Shown: one piece after another, positions 6,421 to 13,450 of the stretch
How positions within the stretch are numbered: the first letter of the stretch is position 1
How the letters are laid out: every line of letters begins with the position of its first letter
DNA from: a virus
IMG/VR virus record: IMGVR_UViG_3300046028_010857
Coordinates: 1-34,896 of that record
Reading direction: 5' to 3' (one strand)
Length of the DNA stretch: 34,896 nucleotides
The notes under the pieces: model-generated
What the model saw: only the letters and a program-made list of their open reading frames with translations
The model's database searches: none
Told to the model about the DNA's origin: nothing
Translations under genes and position numbers: made by a program

Positions 6421-6794
6421 GGCTCAAATAAATTTGGTTCGGCACTCTCTTTTGGTGGTTTGGCGGTGCGCACATATAGCACCAGTGCCAATTGAGTGGT
6501 GTTCCAATCTTTGCCGCTATACATTTTGGTCAGTATCTCGCGGCACTCGGTGGCGCTATAGCCTGTATCAAGGCGCGCAACCCACTCATTTATCTCGTGC
6601 AGTTTTAAGTGTTTCACGCTGGCCACCTTGGCGCGGCCATACGGCTTGCCTTTAAGTTCAATGGCGTGCTCGGCTCCAACTTTATACTTGCCATCATTGC
6701 GCAAGCGCAGCGTGGTAAAGCACTCGCATTCAAGCTTATTATTCCAGTTCGTTGAGAATGATAGTATTTCCATGGCTTTTGCTATTGTGCTCAA
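6417..6794 (-). CDS. ASCH/PUA-like early protein
   Basis: A 125-residue protein. The order FTTLRLRNDGKYKVGAEHAIELKGKPYGRAKVASVKHLKLHEINEWVARLDTGYS resembles ASCH-type PUA folds: a TLR start, a vG.....l.gk strand and a g.a.v..v strand, then a helix. Such domains often bind RNA or modified bases. The similarity is judged by eye, so the fold call is tentative. It follows MuB by only 3 bases and is surely in the same transcript. Confidence 0.55.
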   Translation of the reverse strand: MSTIAKAMEILSFSTNWNNKLECECFTTLRLRNDGKYKVGAEHAIELKGKPYGRAKVASVKHLKLHEINEWVARLDTGYSATECREILTKMYSGKDWNTTQLALVLYVRTAKPPKESAEPNLFEP

Positions 6795-6797
6795 TTA

Positions 6798-7727
6798 TCA
6801 AAGGTCAAGTATGCGTTTGGCCAACTGGTGGGTAATGGCATCGGCACCGGCTTCGCGCAATAGGCTCTGTATAGCTCCGCTCAACTCGCCAATGTTGCGG
6901 TAGTGGTCAAATAGCAGTTGTTGTACCTTGCGGTCGGCAATGCCCACGGTATTGCATATATCGGTTACGTCCACCATTTCCATCGGCACCAACTTCTTAA
7001 TGCCACCTTCTTTTATGCGGCGGTATATCTGCGGAAACGAGCGGCGCATACGGTCGCTTTTGGCGCGCAAGGTGTGTTCAAATTCATTGGCACCTATTAC
7101 CACCATACCACAATGCCCTTTAAGCGCATCCATCATGGTCTTAATACTGTCCCATGCGCCATCTTTAAGGTTCTCGCCCTCGTCAATTATCAATAGCGGT
7201 TGGCTGTCGCGTTTAAGGCGGTTCACACAGGCCTTGCGTATCTCGCTGGTGGCACCCGTTACCCGAAGGTTTAGGCTTTCGGCCAGTTCCACCATAAAGC
7301 TCTTGCTCGTTAGGTCGCCACTACAGCGCACCAAGTATGTTTCTTGTGGGCATAATTGCTTGTATCGTTCGGCTGTGTATGTTTTGCCAGCACCGGTGCC
7401 ACCATCAATGCACACGGGCATACGGTGGCCGCGACACTCGGTAAAGGTTTGCACCATGTACTGGTAGTTTATGGTCTCCAAATGTCCCCACGCCTGCGCG
7501 GTGGGCGCATAGCCGCAAGCCTTAGCAATGGCGGCAAAGTATTTATTGTCCAGCGACACCAATTTGTTACCAGCTGGCACCTCGTTCCATTTACCGTTAA
7601 GCATGTGGCTTAAATAGCTTGGGTTGATGCCCGCTAAATCTGAAAAGGCTTTATTGCTAATGCCTTTATCGGTAATGTACGCCGCTGCGGCGGTTACAAT
7701 GTGCTGTTTTTGGGTTTCGTTGAGCAT
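6798..7727 (-). CDS. MuB-like AAA+ ATPase, transposition target activator
   Basis: A 309-residue protein of the usual MuB length. Residues 1-75 form an N-terminal helix-turn-helix (SNKAFSDLAGINPSYLSHMLNGKW). An AAA+ core follows with Walker A GGTGAGKT at 109-116 and Walker B LLIIDEGE at 178-185, then an arginine-rich DRMRRSFPQIYRRI segment near 225-238 and a helical C-terminal domain. In Mu, MuB coats target DNA in an ATP-dependent way, delivers it to the transposase and provides target immunity. It lies 35 bases downstream of the transposase. Its leader contains two copies of ACCATTTAA. Confidence 0.92.
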   Translation of the reverse strand: MLNETQKQHIVTAAAAYITDKGISNKAFSDLAGINPSYLSHMLNGKWNEVPAGNKLVSLDNKYFAAIAKACGYAPTAQAWGHLETINYQYMVQTFTECRGHRMPVCIDGGTGAGKTYTAERYKQLCPQETYLVRCSGDLTSKSFMVELAESLNLRVTGATSEIRKACVNRLKRDSQPLLIIDEGENLKDGAWDSIKTMMDALKGHCGMVVIGANEFEHTLRAKSDRMRRSFPQIYRRIKEGGIKKLVPMEMVDVTDICNTVGIADRKVQQLLFDHYRNIGELSGAIQSLLREAGADAITHQLAKRILDL

Positions 7728-7762
7728 GGGTGGATTTGTTTGGTGGTGCTGGTTTAAATGGT

Positions 7763-10054
7763 TTAAATGGTTCTATTTTTAATAAAATCTCGCTTGCTTT
7801 GGGTGCTGGTTTCCTTCTCTACCGGCACGGCGTGGCCTTGGGTGCGCAATAAGCGGTCGGTGTAATAGTCCGTGCTCTGTTGGGCGCTTGGTGTGGCCAG
7901 TGCATCGGCATAAAGCTCTTCGGTGGTTTCTATCAACTGTTGGCGGTTGCGTTCGCCCGCAACAATGGCACGCTTCTCTGCTATAGTTGCGCCCTCCAGC
8001 AATTCAATGCCCAATACACTCGCTTCCCATTCCACTTGCTTGCGCAGGGTGTTATCCAATACGCTAGCGCGGTCTCTGTCCATTTGCCCAATGCGCGCAA
8101 GGTCGGCGGGCGTTTGCTCGGCCACGCTGCGCTGTGCGCGCTCTAATAGTGTAAGGCTGCACAGGTATCTGTCGGTGTCGGTATCGGCTTTGTCTGTATA
8201 GCCAAACACGGTTACTTCGTCCATGTCGGTTTCGTCAAAGTACACGCGCACCTTATTGCCTTTGGCCATGTGCTGCAAGTGCTGGTGGTATTGCGGCCAA
8301 GCATATTCGTAGGTGCGGCGGTTCACGGTTATCAGTACCTTGGCATTGTTCACAGTGGCTATCGTCCATTGGTTCAATAGCGTTGCGCGGGTTTCGGGTG
8401 CCACCACCGGTGCGGCAGGGTTAAGGTTCTCCAGATACATTTCCATGCGGCTCTTGCCGTTGTATTTGGCAATGGGCTGGTTGTTGTATATGCCCACCAA
8501 CGCTATCAGTTGTTTTACGCCGTGCGCATACGTTTCTTGGGCTTGTATGCCAAGTTCGGTATTGGGCTTGCGCTGGCGGTCAATGCTGGTTATGTTTGTG
8601 CCCTTCCAGCCGTCCACATTCTGCGTTAATCGGTTCAGTTCTTGCAATAAGCGTTCTACAAAGCGCGCTTTAGGGTTACTGGTAAGGCCACGCGGGTCGT
8701 TGGGTTTCGGTTGGGTTACAGTGTTGCAGCAAGCGGTAAATATGCGTTGGGTTTCTTTGGCAAGGTTGCCGCTAAACCTATCGCTCTCTATTTCCATGTA
8801 GCTGCGGCCACCATTAAGGTTTAAATGGTTTAAATACATGTTGCGCACCATCCGGCCATCTTCTACAAGGCCCACATCAAAGCCTGTAACGGCTTCGCTG
8901 GCATAGTCAAACACGGCCACACAGGTAAGCATTACGCGCATTTGCTCCACATTGGTATAAAAATCCACTTGGAAACCATCGTACCCACCTTTGCTCAAGC
9001 TCATTTGCGGGCGTTTGCCGTACACGTGCGGTAAGTATGTTTCGTAAGCTGCCATACCATCGCGCTCCAAGGTGGCAAACTGGCGCACTTCGTTACGATT
9101 AAGAAAGTGCTTTAATGCACTGATGCTTACGGGTTTTTGGTTTTGCTTGGCGCACTCTCGGGTGTAGCGGTAGTGGATATTCTCAAAGTCGAATTTATTG
9201 GCCTTGCCCGGGTTCATAAACAGGTAAAGGATGGTAGCGGCATGAAACTCGCTGATGTCCAACCTATCGCCCAAAAGCACAGGTGTATTGTTTTGCTCCG
9301 TGTCACACCGAGTCTCGCCTGAGGCGAGAAAGTGCGATGTGCGACCGATAATTTGCGTATTGGTGTTGCCAAAATAGCCCGGTACCAATCCATCAAGCGC
9401 GGCATTGTTGGCCGTTGTCAGTGCCTTGTGTTGAGGTCCTTCGTAGGTGGCTAGAACGGCCTGTTGCGCCTTGCGCCAATCCAGTTCTTTATTTTGCAAC
9501 ACACGCAAGTTTTGAACCTTAAACCCATACCGGTGTGTACCATTATTATCACTATCGACAACGATAGCGGCAAGTACCCCGTTTCGCAAATCCATTTTAG
9601 TATCATAGCCAATTATTTTGGTATCGGTGCTGGTTTTGTGAGCATCTAGCATACGCAACCAAGCCGCACCCCACGCAAGGTCTTGGGCTTTATCGGTGGC
9701 CAGTTTGTGGTTTATGCGGTAGTGTTGCACATCGCCCATTTGGTGGTATCGGGCGTGCAGCTCAAGTAATGCGGCCTGTGTGCTCACGTGCTGGCGTATG
9801 GCTTGGCTGGTGGCCTGTTGTGCCGTGGCCTGGTATGGGTCGCCAATTCGGTTTTTAATGGCCTCTTGGTACTTGGGCGCAAGGCCTTCGTAGTTTAGCC
9901 ATACCTCTCTACCCTCTTTAATGTGCGGCCAACACGTGGCTTTACCCTTGCGTTGACGCATAAGGCCCATTTTTAGAGTAGCCTCGCCAACAATGTCATT
10001 GTTCACCAGGGCGGCAAAGCTTATGTGCGGTATATGGTTAATGAGTTTAAGCAT
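7763..10054 (-). CDS. MuA-like DDE transposase
   Basis: A 763-residue transposase, a little longer than MuA (663). The catalytic core has the expected retroviral-integrase layout: D364 in FQVDFYTN, the supporting VFDYASEAVTGFDVG strand, D425 in EIESDRFSGN and E467 in FVERLLQELN. The N-terminal 250 residues should hold the end-binding domains, and the basic C-terminal part should contact MuB. It cuts the phage ends and joins them to target DNA for integration and replication. A 17-bp palindrome (9313-9329) is embedded in the coding region at FLASGETR (residues 242-249). The leader is rich in TTTAAAC repeats. It is the second gene of the early operon. Confidence 0.93.
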   Translation of the reverse strand: MLKLINHIPHISFAALVNNDIVGEATLKMGLMRQRKGKATCWPHIKEGREVWLNYEGLAPKYQEAIKNRIGDPYQATAQQATSQAIRQHVSTQAALLELHARYHQMGDVQHYRINHKLATDKAQDLAWGAAWLRMLDAHKTSTDTKIIGYDTKMDLRNGVLAAIVVDSDNNGTHRYGFKVQNLRVLQNKELDWRKAQQAVLATYEGPQHKALTTANNAALDGLVPGYFGNTNTQIIGRTSHFLASGETRCDTEQNNTPVLLGDRLDISEFHAATILYLFMNPGKANKFDFENIHYRYTRECAKQNQKPVSISALKHFLNRNEVRQFATLERDGMAAYETYLPHVYGKRPQMSLSKGGYDGFQVDFYTNVEQMRVMLTCVAVFDYASEAVTGFDVGLVEDGRMVRNMYLNHLNLNGGRSYMEIESDRFSGNLAKETQRIFTACCNTVTQPKPNDPRGLTSNPKARFVERLLQELNRLTQNVDGWKGTNITSIDRQRKPNTELGIQAQETYAHGVKQLIALVGIYNNQPIAKYNGKSRMEMYLENLNPAAPVVAPETRATLLNQWTIATVNNAKVLITVNRRTYEYAWPQYHQHLQHMAKGNKVRVYFDETDMDEVTVFGYTDKADTDTDRYLCSLTLLERAQRSVAEQTPADLARIGQMDRDRASVLDNTLRKQVEWEASVLGIELLEGATIAEKRAIVAGERNRQQLIETTEELYADALATPSAQQSTDYYTDRLLRTQGHAVPVEKETSTQSKRDFIKNRTI
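9313..9329. repeat. Palindrome inside the transposase gene
   Basis: TCTCGCCT, a central G, then AGGCGAGA form a perfect 8-bp arm palindrome. It is read in frame as FLASGETR within the N-terminal part of the transposase. It resembles the short palindromes scattered through Bacteroidota genomes and may be an inserted REP-like unit that kept the frame open. Confidence 0.5.
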
Positions 10055-10108
10055 TCGAAGCGGTGTGGGGTGCGTTTAAACTTGTTTAAATGCTGGTTTA
10101 AAGGTTGT

Positions 10109-10315
10109 TTAACTGGCTTTTTGCAGTTGCTCAAATGCTTGCTCTTTGGCTTTGAGGTAGTTGGTGGCCAAGGTCATTATCGCCTCGTTGGTGCGGTCGC
10201 CGTTCAGCACTTTCTCCACATAACTGCGGCTGTACCCCTTGCCTTCATTCAAGCCTTTTGCCTTGGTCAACTCCGTGATTACACCGAGGTCTCCGTATTT
10301 ATACTCTATTGACAT
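10109..10315 (-). CDS. Small Cro/Ner-type DNA-binding protein
   Basis: A 68-residue protein, first gene of the early operon and divergent from the repressor. Residues 8-50 read as a helix-turn-helix of the XRE type (LGVITELTKAKGLN..., then YSRSYVEKVLNGDRTNEAI). Position and size match Ner or Cro, which turn down early transcription and the repressor promoter after infection. The function is inferred from place and fold. The start codon ATG at 10315 faces the operator-rich intergenic region. Confidence 0.7.
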   Translation of the reverse strand: MSIEYKYGDLGVITELTKAKGLNEGKGYSRSYVEKVLNGDRTNEAIMTLATNYLKAKEQAFEQLQKAS

Positions 10316-10318
10316 ATC

Positions 10319-10390
10319 CGATTTGTTGTTTTACCTTGTGCGATAATTACACACAAGATACAAACAAGTTTGTGTAAAAGTCAAACAAAA
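10319..10390. promoter_or_regulatory. Immunity control region with operators and divergent promoters
   Basis: This gap separates the Ner-like gene (minus) from the repressor (plus). It holds two clear dyads: CTTGTG (10335-10340) with CACAAG (10352-10357) across 11 bp, and ACAAAC-AA-GTTTGT (10360-10373). The half-site (A/C)ACAAG recurs, as expected for a repressor/Cro operator. On the minus strand a TATCTTGT at about 10354-10361 with TTTG 21 bases upstream resembles the Bacteroidota promoter layout (TTTG, then TAnnTTTG), though the -7 match is imperfect. Confidence 0.6.
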
Positions 10391-11161
10391 TTGAAAACAT
10401 TTTCAAACAGGTTAGAATTTTTAATGGGTCAGAAGGGTATTAAAAGCCCTGCTGAACTGGCTGCTGCATTGAATTATAATAGCGGCGAGAAGCTTTATAG
10501 ATTATTTAGAAATGAAGACAATAAGCCATCAACCGACATTCTAACTGATTTGTCAAACTTGTTTGAGGGTGTAAATTTAACCTGGTTGCTAACCGGTAAT
10601 GGTCCAAAATTTATCGAAGAGCCGGTGGCAGAAAGTGCTGTCAATAATATTGCTGAAGACCGGGCCGTGTACCAAATAGCTAACCATAACAATGGCCGAA
10701 TTATTTACATACCGGCCCGTGCAGAGGCTGGTTTGTTGGCTGGGTATGGCAATGAGAATTTTTTGGACCGCATGGAAAAGATGTGGGTGCCAGGCTTTGA
10801 GGATTGCGACTTGGCGGTAATGGCCAGTGGCGATAGCATGTATGGCAACATTTGCAATGGCGACCTTATCCTGTGCAAGCAGTTGCCCGATTTTAGCTAT
10901 GTGCGGTGGGGTGAGCCTTATGTGCTGTTGGCCGACGATGGCGTGGTGGTAAAGTATGTGCACCAAAGTCCAAGTGGTAAAGATTATTTTGAGCTGCGCA
11001 GCGAAAATAGCCACTACCCGCCCTACGAAATTAAGCGTAAGCGCATCCGCTCTATTTACTTGGTAAAAGGCAAAGTGAGCAAGAATGTGGGTAGCCAGCG
11101 CGACGATTGGCGAGAGGCCGTAACGGCCCAGTTATTAGAGATACAACGCAAAATACAATGA
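10370..11161 (+). CDS. LexA-like (S24) phage repressor
   Basis: Up to 263 residues. An N-terminal XRE-type helix-turn-helix (FSNRLEFLMGQKGIKSPAELAAALNY, residues 11-36) is followed by an S24 self-cleavage domain: the Ala-Gly cleavage site in ARAEAGLL (A120-G121), the catalytic serine in SGDSMYGN (S156) and the lysine in VVVKYVH (K195). It should keep the prophage silent and be inactivated through RecA after DNA damage. No ATG fits the domain start. TTG at 10370 or TTG at 10391 must be used, because the first ATG (10424) would remove the first helix. It faces the Ner-like gene and overlaps the next gene by ATGA. Confidence 0.9.
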   Translation: MCKSQTKLKTFSNRLEFLMGQKGIKSPAELAAALNYNSGEKLYRLFRNEDNKPSTDILTDLSNLFEGVNLTWLLTGNGPKFIEEPVAESAVNNIAEDRAVYQIANHNNGRIIYIPARAEAGLLAGYGNENFLDRMEKMWVPGFEDCDLAVMASGDSMYGNICNGDLILCKQLPDFSYVRWGEPYVLLADDGVVVKYVHQSPSGKDYFELRSENSHYPPYEIKRKRIRSIYLVKGKVSKNVGSQRDDWREAVTAQLLEIQRKIQ

Positions 11162-11361
11162 TAGCACTGTTATTATCCTTTGCCCTTTATGGCACGCCCG
11201 CCGATAGTGTGCTAGTATGCACTGGGCCTGCCGCATACGCTTACCACAGTGAGCCTTGCGAGGGGCTTGCCCAATGCGACTATGAGGTTATTGCCGTCAC
11301 TGCCGATAGTGCCGCTGCGCTTATGCGCACGCCGTGCTTGGTTTGCTACAAAAAACAATAA
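11158..11361 (+). CDS. Small exported cysteine-rich protein
   Basis: A 67-residue protein when started at ATG 11158, which overlaps the repressor stop as ATGA. It begins with a short hydrophobic signal (MIALLLSFALYGTPADS). The mature part has VCTGP..YAYHSEPCEGLAQCDYEV and then TPCLVCY, a YH...C.GL..C...PC..CY pattern that I have seen in small Bacteroidota proteins; the four mature cysteines and histidine could bind metal or form disulphides. Co-transcription with the repressor predicts expression in the lysogen. The function is unknown. Confidence 0.6.
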   Translation: MIALLLSFALYGTPADSVLVCTGPAAYAYHSEPCEGLAQCDYEVIAVTADSAAALMRTPCLVCYKKQ

Positions 11362-11362
11362 T

Positions 11363-11968
11363 ATGCCTACCTATCAAGTTGATGTAAACCTATTGGTTAA
11401 GCAAGGTTTAAGCACTTCTTTAGAGTCGTTTTTAAGCCAACGAGGCCACCAAGTATTGCGCACCTATATGCAAGATGGTAAAACCTATGTTGAGTTGGCT
11501 AATGCGGCTAATGAACCTTTTTTGATGGGTGGAGAGAGGATAAAGAAAGTAAATACAAGTTACTCGGTGAGCGAGTGGGGCAAGATGTCGCCCGACCAAC
11601 GAAAAGCCGCTGGTTTCGCTAAAATGCCATTTGTGGGCAAAATGGCGTTGGGTGTTATGGGCTTTATGGCAATATTGTTAATTGGCACTTGTTTGTCAAC
11701 GCCGTCAACACCAACACCTAAAAAAGCAACTGTATATAATGGATATGACGGTAGTGTTTATCAAGTAGAAACATACCTAGAACGAACATTAAATGATGCT
11801 GATAGTTATGAAGGTATTGAGTGGAGTAAGGTTCTGCAACGAACGGATGGAACTTTTGCGGTGCGCCACAAGTACCGAGCTGCTAATGCCTTTGGTGCCA
11901 AGATTATTATAAACGAGGTGTTTACGCTGGATAGCAAAGGCAATGTTATTGCCCAGGAGCGGCTGTAA
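11363..11968 (+). CDS. Membrane-anchored lysogenic accessory protein
   Basis: A 201-residue protein from ATG 11363, two bases after the previous stop. The N-terminal 95 residues are cytosolic-looking and charged. A membrane helix (MALGVMGFMAILLIGTCL) lies near residues 94-111. The outer part, VETYLERTLNDADSYEGIEWSKV....VRHKYRAANAFGAKIIINEVFTLDSKGNVI, matches a conserved extracytoplasmic pattern found in many bacterial lipoproteins (D.DSYE.IEW, RHKYRA.N.FG). It is read from the repressor side, so it may alter the lysogen's envelope, for example superinfection exclusion. The DNA is more AT-rich than the structural genes. Confidence 0.65.
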   Translation: MPTYQVDVNLLVKQGLSTSLESFLSQRGHQVLRTYMQDGKTYVELANAANEPFLMGGERIKKVNTSYSVSEWGKMSPDQRKAAGFAKMPFVGKMALGVMGFMAILLIGTCLSTPSTPTPKKATVYNGYDGSVYQVETYLERTLNDADSYEGIEWSKVLQRTDGTFAVRHKYRAANAFGAKIIINEVFTLDSKGNVIAQERL

Positions 11969-12128
11969 GCCAATATTTACTTTTTATCAGCTCCTTTTCG
12001 CGCTCAACATGTTCGCGCATCAAGCGGCGTATCTCTGTGGTATTGTTCACGTCACCGTAATGGTAAAAAGAACCGTACTCGGTATTGATTAAAAAGGTTT
12101 GTTTTGTGGTTCCCAATCCATTGCCCAT
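11946..12128 (-). CDS. Hypothetical small protein at the end of the leftward late unit
   Basis: A 60-residue protein, unrecognised. It has a YGSFYHYGDVNNTTEIRRLMREHVEREKELIK stretch that would be helical and charged. It is the last gene on the minus strand of the leftward late unit and overlaps the convergent membrane-protein gene by 23 bp. Three bases separate it from the gene upstream, so translation in series is plausible. It could also be spurious. Confidence 0.4.
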   Translation of the reverse strand: MGNGLGTTKQTFLINTEYGSFYHYGDVNNTTEIRRLMREHVEREKELIKSKYWLTAAPGQ

Positions 12129-12131
12129 AAC

Positions 12132-12332
12132 TCAACCCTCCTGATAAATGCGCGTAATGCTTAACTCCGATAGGTGAAACTCTTTGGCGGCGGCCTGTAT
12201 ACAGTCGTCAAAGCGGCGGCGCTTCTCCTTGTACATCTTGTCAATAAACAACCGCACCGCTTGGTTGCGCGCTTTGGTGCGGGCTTTGCGTTCGTCGTAA
12301 GGCTTGGTGGTAGTGGCTGGCATGGCAAACAT
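12132..12332 (-). CDS. Small helix-turn-helix protein
   Basis: A 66-residue, strongly basic protein (KPYDERKARTKARNQAV) whose C-terminal half, DDCIQAAAKEFHLSELSITRIYQEG, reads as a helix-turn-helix. It is a candidate for the phage's late or middle activator (Mor/C-type), but its place at the end of a late unit is unusual for that. The leader AAACCAGCAC before ATG 12332 matches those of other genes here. A start three codons later is possible. Confidence 0.5.
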   Translation of the reverse strand: MFAMPATTTKPYDERKARTKARNQAVRLFIDKMYKEKRRRFDDCIQAAAKEFHLSELSITRIYQEG

Positions 12333-12371
12333 AAAGTGCTGGTTTATGGTTTGTGTGTGCCACGGTATCGG

Positions 12372-12905
12372 TTATGGTATCGCAGCATTAACCACTAAAC
12401 TAGCCTGTTTAGTAATAAGTTCCAACATGGCAGTGTAGTCATATATGGTACAACTAAACTCTTGCACGGTTACCAATCGGTTGCTAAGTGTGTGGTCGGG
12501 CGTTATCTGCGTGCGGCTCATGGTGTTGATAACTATTCTATCATTGGCTGTGCCAGCGAGGGCCGCAAAGGCCGCTAATAAGCTTAAATAGAAGTCGCGG
12601 CCGTTCAAAACCTTGTACACGTCCTCGCACATCTGCAAGTGGTTTACAGTGGCATCGGTTATGCGGCTGCCATCGTCATACACGCACTCTTGCGCAACAT
12701 GTATGCGCACACGGGTTTGCAACAATTGTGCATTGCCGCCCAATTGCTCCGTTGGTATTTCCATAAACTCAATGTACACGCCATCGCTCACATGCCAAAC
12801 GCTTTCACCGTTTTGTAAATACTGGCCCAGCCAATAATCAACCTCGCCCACCGTTACGGCGGCTTCAAGCGTTTGCTTCAATATCAAGTATGCGTTCTTA
12901 ATCAT
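12372..12905 (-). CDS. Probable tail terminator (Mu gp37-type position)
   Basis: A 177-residue protein directly after gpG, with a 4-base overlap. It looks like a small alpha/beta protein: a first helix (AYLILKQTLEAAV), strands with the pattern ...TRVRIHVAQECVYDD, a long helix with LQMCEDVYKVLNG and a final strand VTVQEFSCTIYDY. This order suits the tail-terminator/neck fold found after gpG-type genes in tailed phages. The call rests mainly on gene order. It would cap the tail tube and join it to the head. Confidence 0.55.
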   Translation of the reverse strand: MIKNAYLILKQTLEAAVTVGEVDYWLGQYLQNGESVWHVSDGVYIEFMEIPTEQLGGNAQLLQTRVRIHVAQECVYDDGSRITDATVNHLQMCEDVYKVLNGRDFYLSLLAAFAALAGTANDRIVINTMSRTQITPDHTLSNRLVTVQEFSCTIYDYTAMLELITKQASLVVNAAIP

Positions 12906-13351
12906 GGTTTTAAGCGGTTAAGGCGTTGTTCAACTTTTCTGTTTATGGCCGTCACTATGTCGGGTGTCAGTTCAAGGTATTTGCGTTGCGGCATTTGCGT
13001 GGTGCTGCCATTTTTGCGCGGTATACCCCCGCCCGTTTGGTGTATTTGGGCATACGGTATCTGTTGTCCGTCCACGCCCACGGTTACAGTGCCGTTGGCT
13101 ATCCAATAGCGCACCGCAGCTTTAAGGTTTCCCCGGTCGGTCAGTGTCTTTTTGTTGCGAGGGTTTTTTTTCTTGGGTTTCCATTTATCAATGCTGCCAT
13201 TGCGTATGATACCTTCCACCTCAAAATTGCGCCTTGCACCTCGCACCGCTTCCACGCCAATAATGGTTAACAGTTCGCTTTGCTCAATCCGTTTAAGGTT
13301 GGCTGCCAGTTTCCGTATATCGGCACCGAGCCGGTTTATATTTCTTGACAT
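12902..13351 (-). CDS. Mu gpG-like virion morphogenesis protein
   Basis: A 149-residue protein of the phage virion morphogenesis family (Phage_tail_S, PF05069). It has the family order: an N-terminal helical section, a basic KPKKKNPRNKKTLTDRGNLKAAV segment (residues 58-80), a strand with GTVTVGVDGQQIPYAQIHQTGG and a C-terminal RKYLELT. Proteins of this family complete the tail and connect it to the head. It is coupled to the downstream tail-terminator gene. A 97-bp gap to gpF holds a small convergent RNA gene. Confidence 0.8.
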   Translation of the reverse strand: MSRNINRLGADIRKLAANLKRIEQSELLTIIGVEAVRGARRNFEVEGIIRNGSIDKWKPKKKNPRNKKTLTDRGNLKAAVRYWIANGTVTVGVDGQQIPYAQIHQTGGGIPRKNGSTTQMPQRKYLELTPDIVTAINRKVEQRLNRLKP

Positions 13352-13375
13352 TTGGCATTTTGTTTGCTACATTTG
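13345..13375 (+). promoter_or_regulatory. Bacteroidota-type promoter for a small RNA
   Basis: TACATTTG at 13368-13375 is a perfect match to the TAnnTTTG -7 element, and TTG at 13345-13347 lies 20 bases upstream, the spacing of the -33 element. It points right, against the genes on both sides. A start site near 13382 is predicted. Confidence 0.65.
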
Positions 13376-13381
13376 CAATAG

Positions 13382-13450
13382 AGCTTGAAAAGGATACGGC
13401 AGATAACGCACAACGTTATGAGATGCGCCACGAATTTTCGGGCTTTTTTT
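13382..13450 (+). ncRNA. Predicted small RNA, convergent to the head operon
   Basis: A stretch of about 69 nt lies between a perfect TAnnTTTG promoter and an intrinsic terminator. It contains one hairpin (ATAACG 13403-13408, CACAA loop, CGTTAT 13414-13419) and then the terminator stem. No start codon with a usable frame is seen. The RNA is antisense to the gpF-gpG intergenic region and to the last codon of gpF. It may tune late head-gene mRNA or act in trans. No known RNA family is recognised. Confidence 0.6.
13427..13450 (+). terminator. Intrinsic terminator of the small RNA
   Basis: GCC (13427-13429) pairs with GGC (13441-13443) and CGAA with TTCG inside it, with A13430 bulged. Seven T residues (13444-13450) follow directly. 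The T-run overlaps the stop codon of the gpF gene on the other strand. Confidence 0.7.

Noticed and set aside
11107-11157. Earlier ATG start for the Cys-rich exported protein.
   Set aside because: It would overlap the repressor by 55 bp and hide the signal peptide; the ATGA overlap start at 11158 is more natural.
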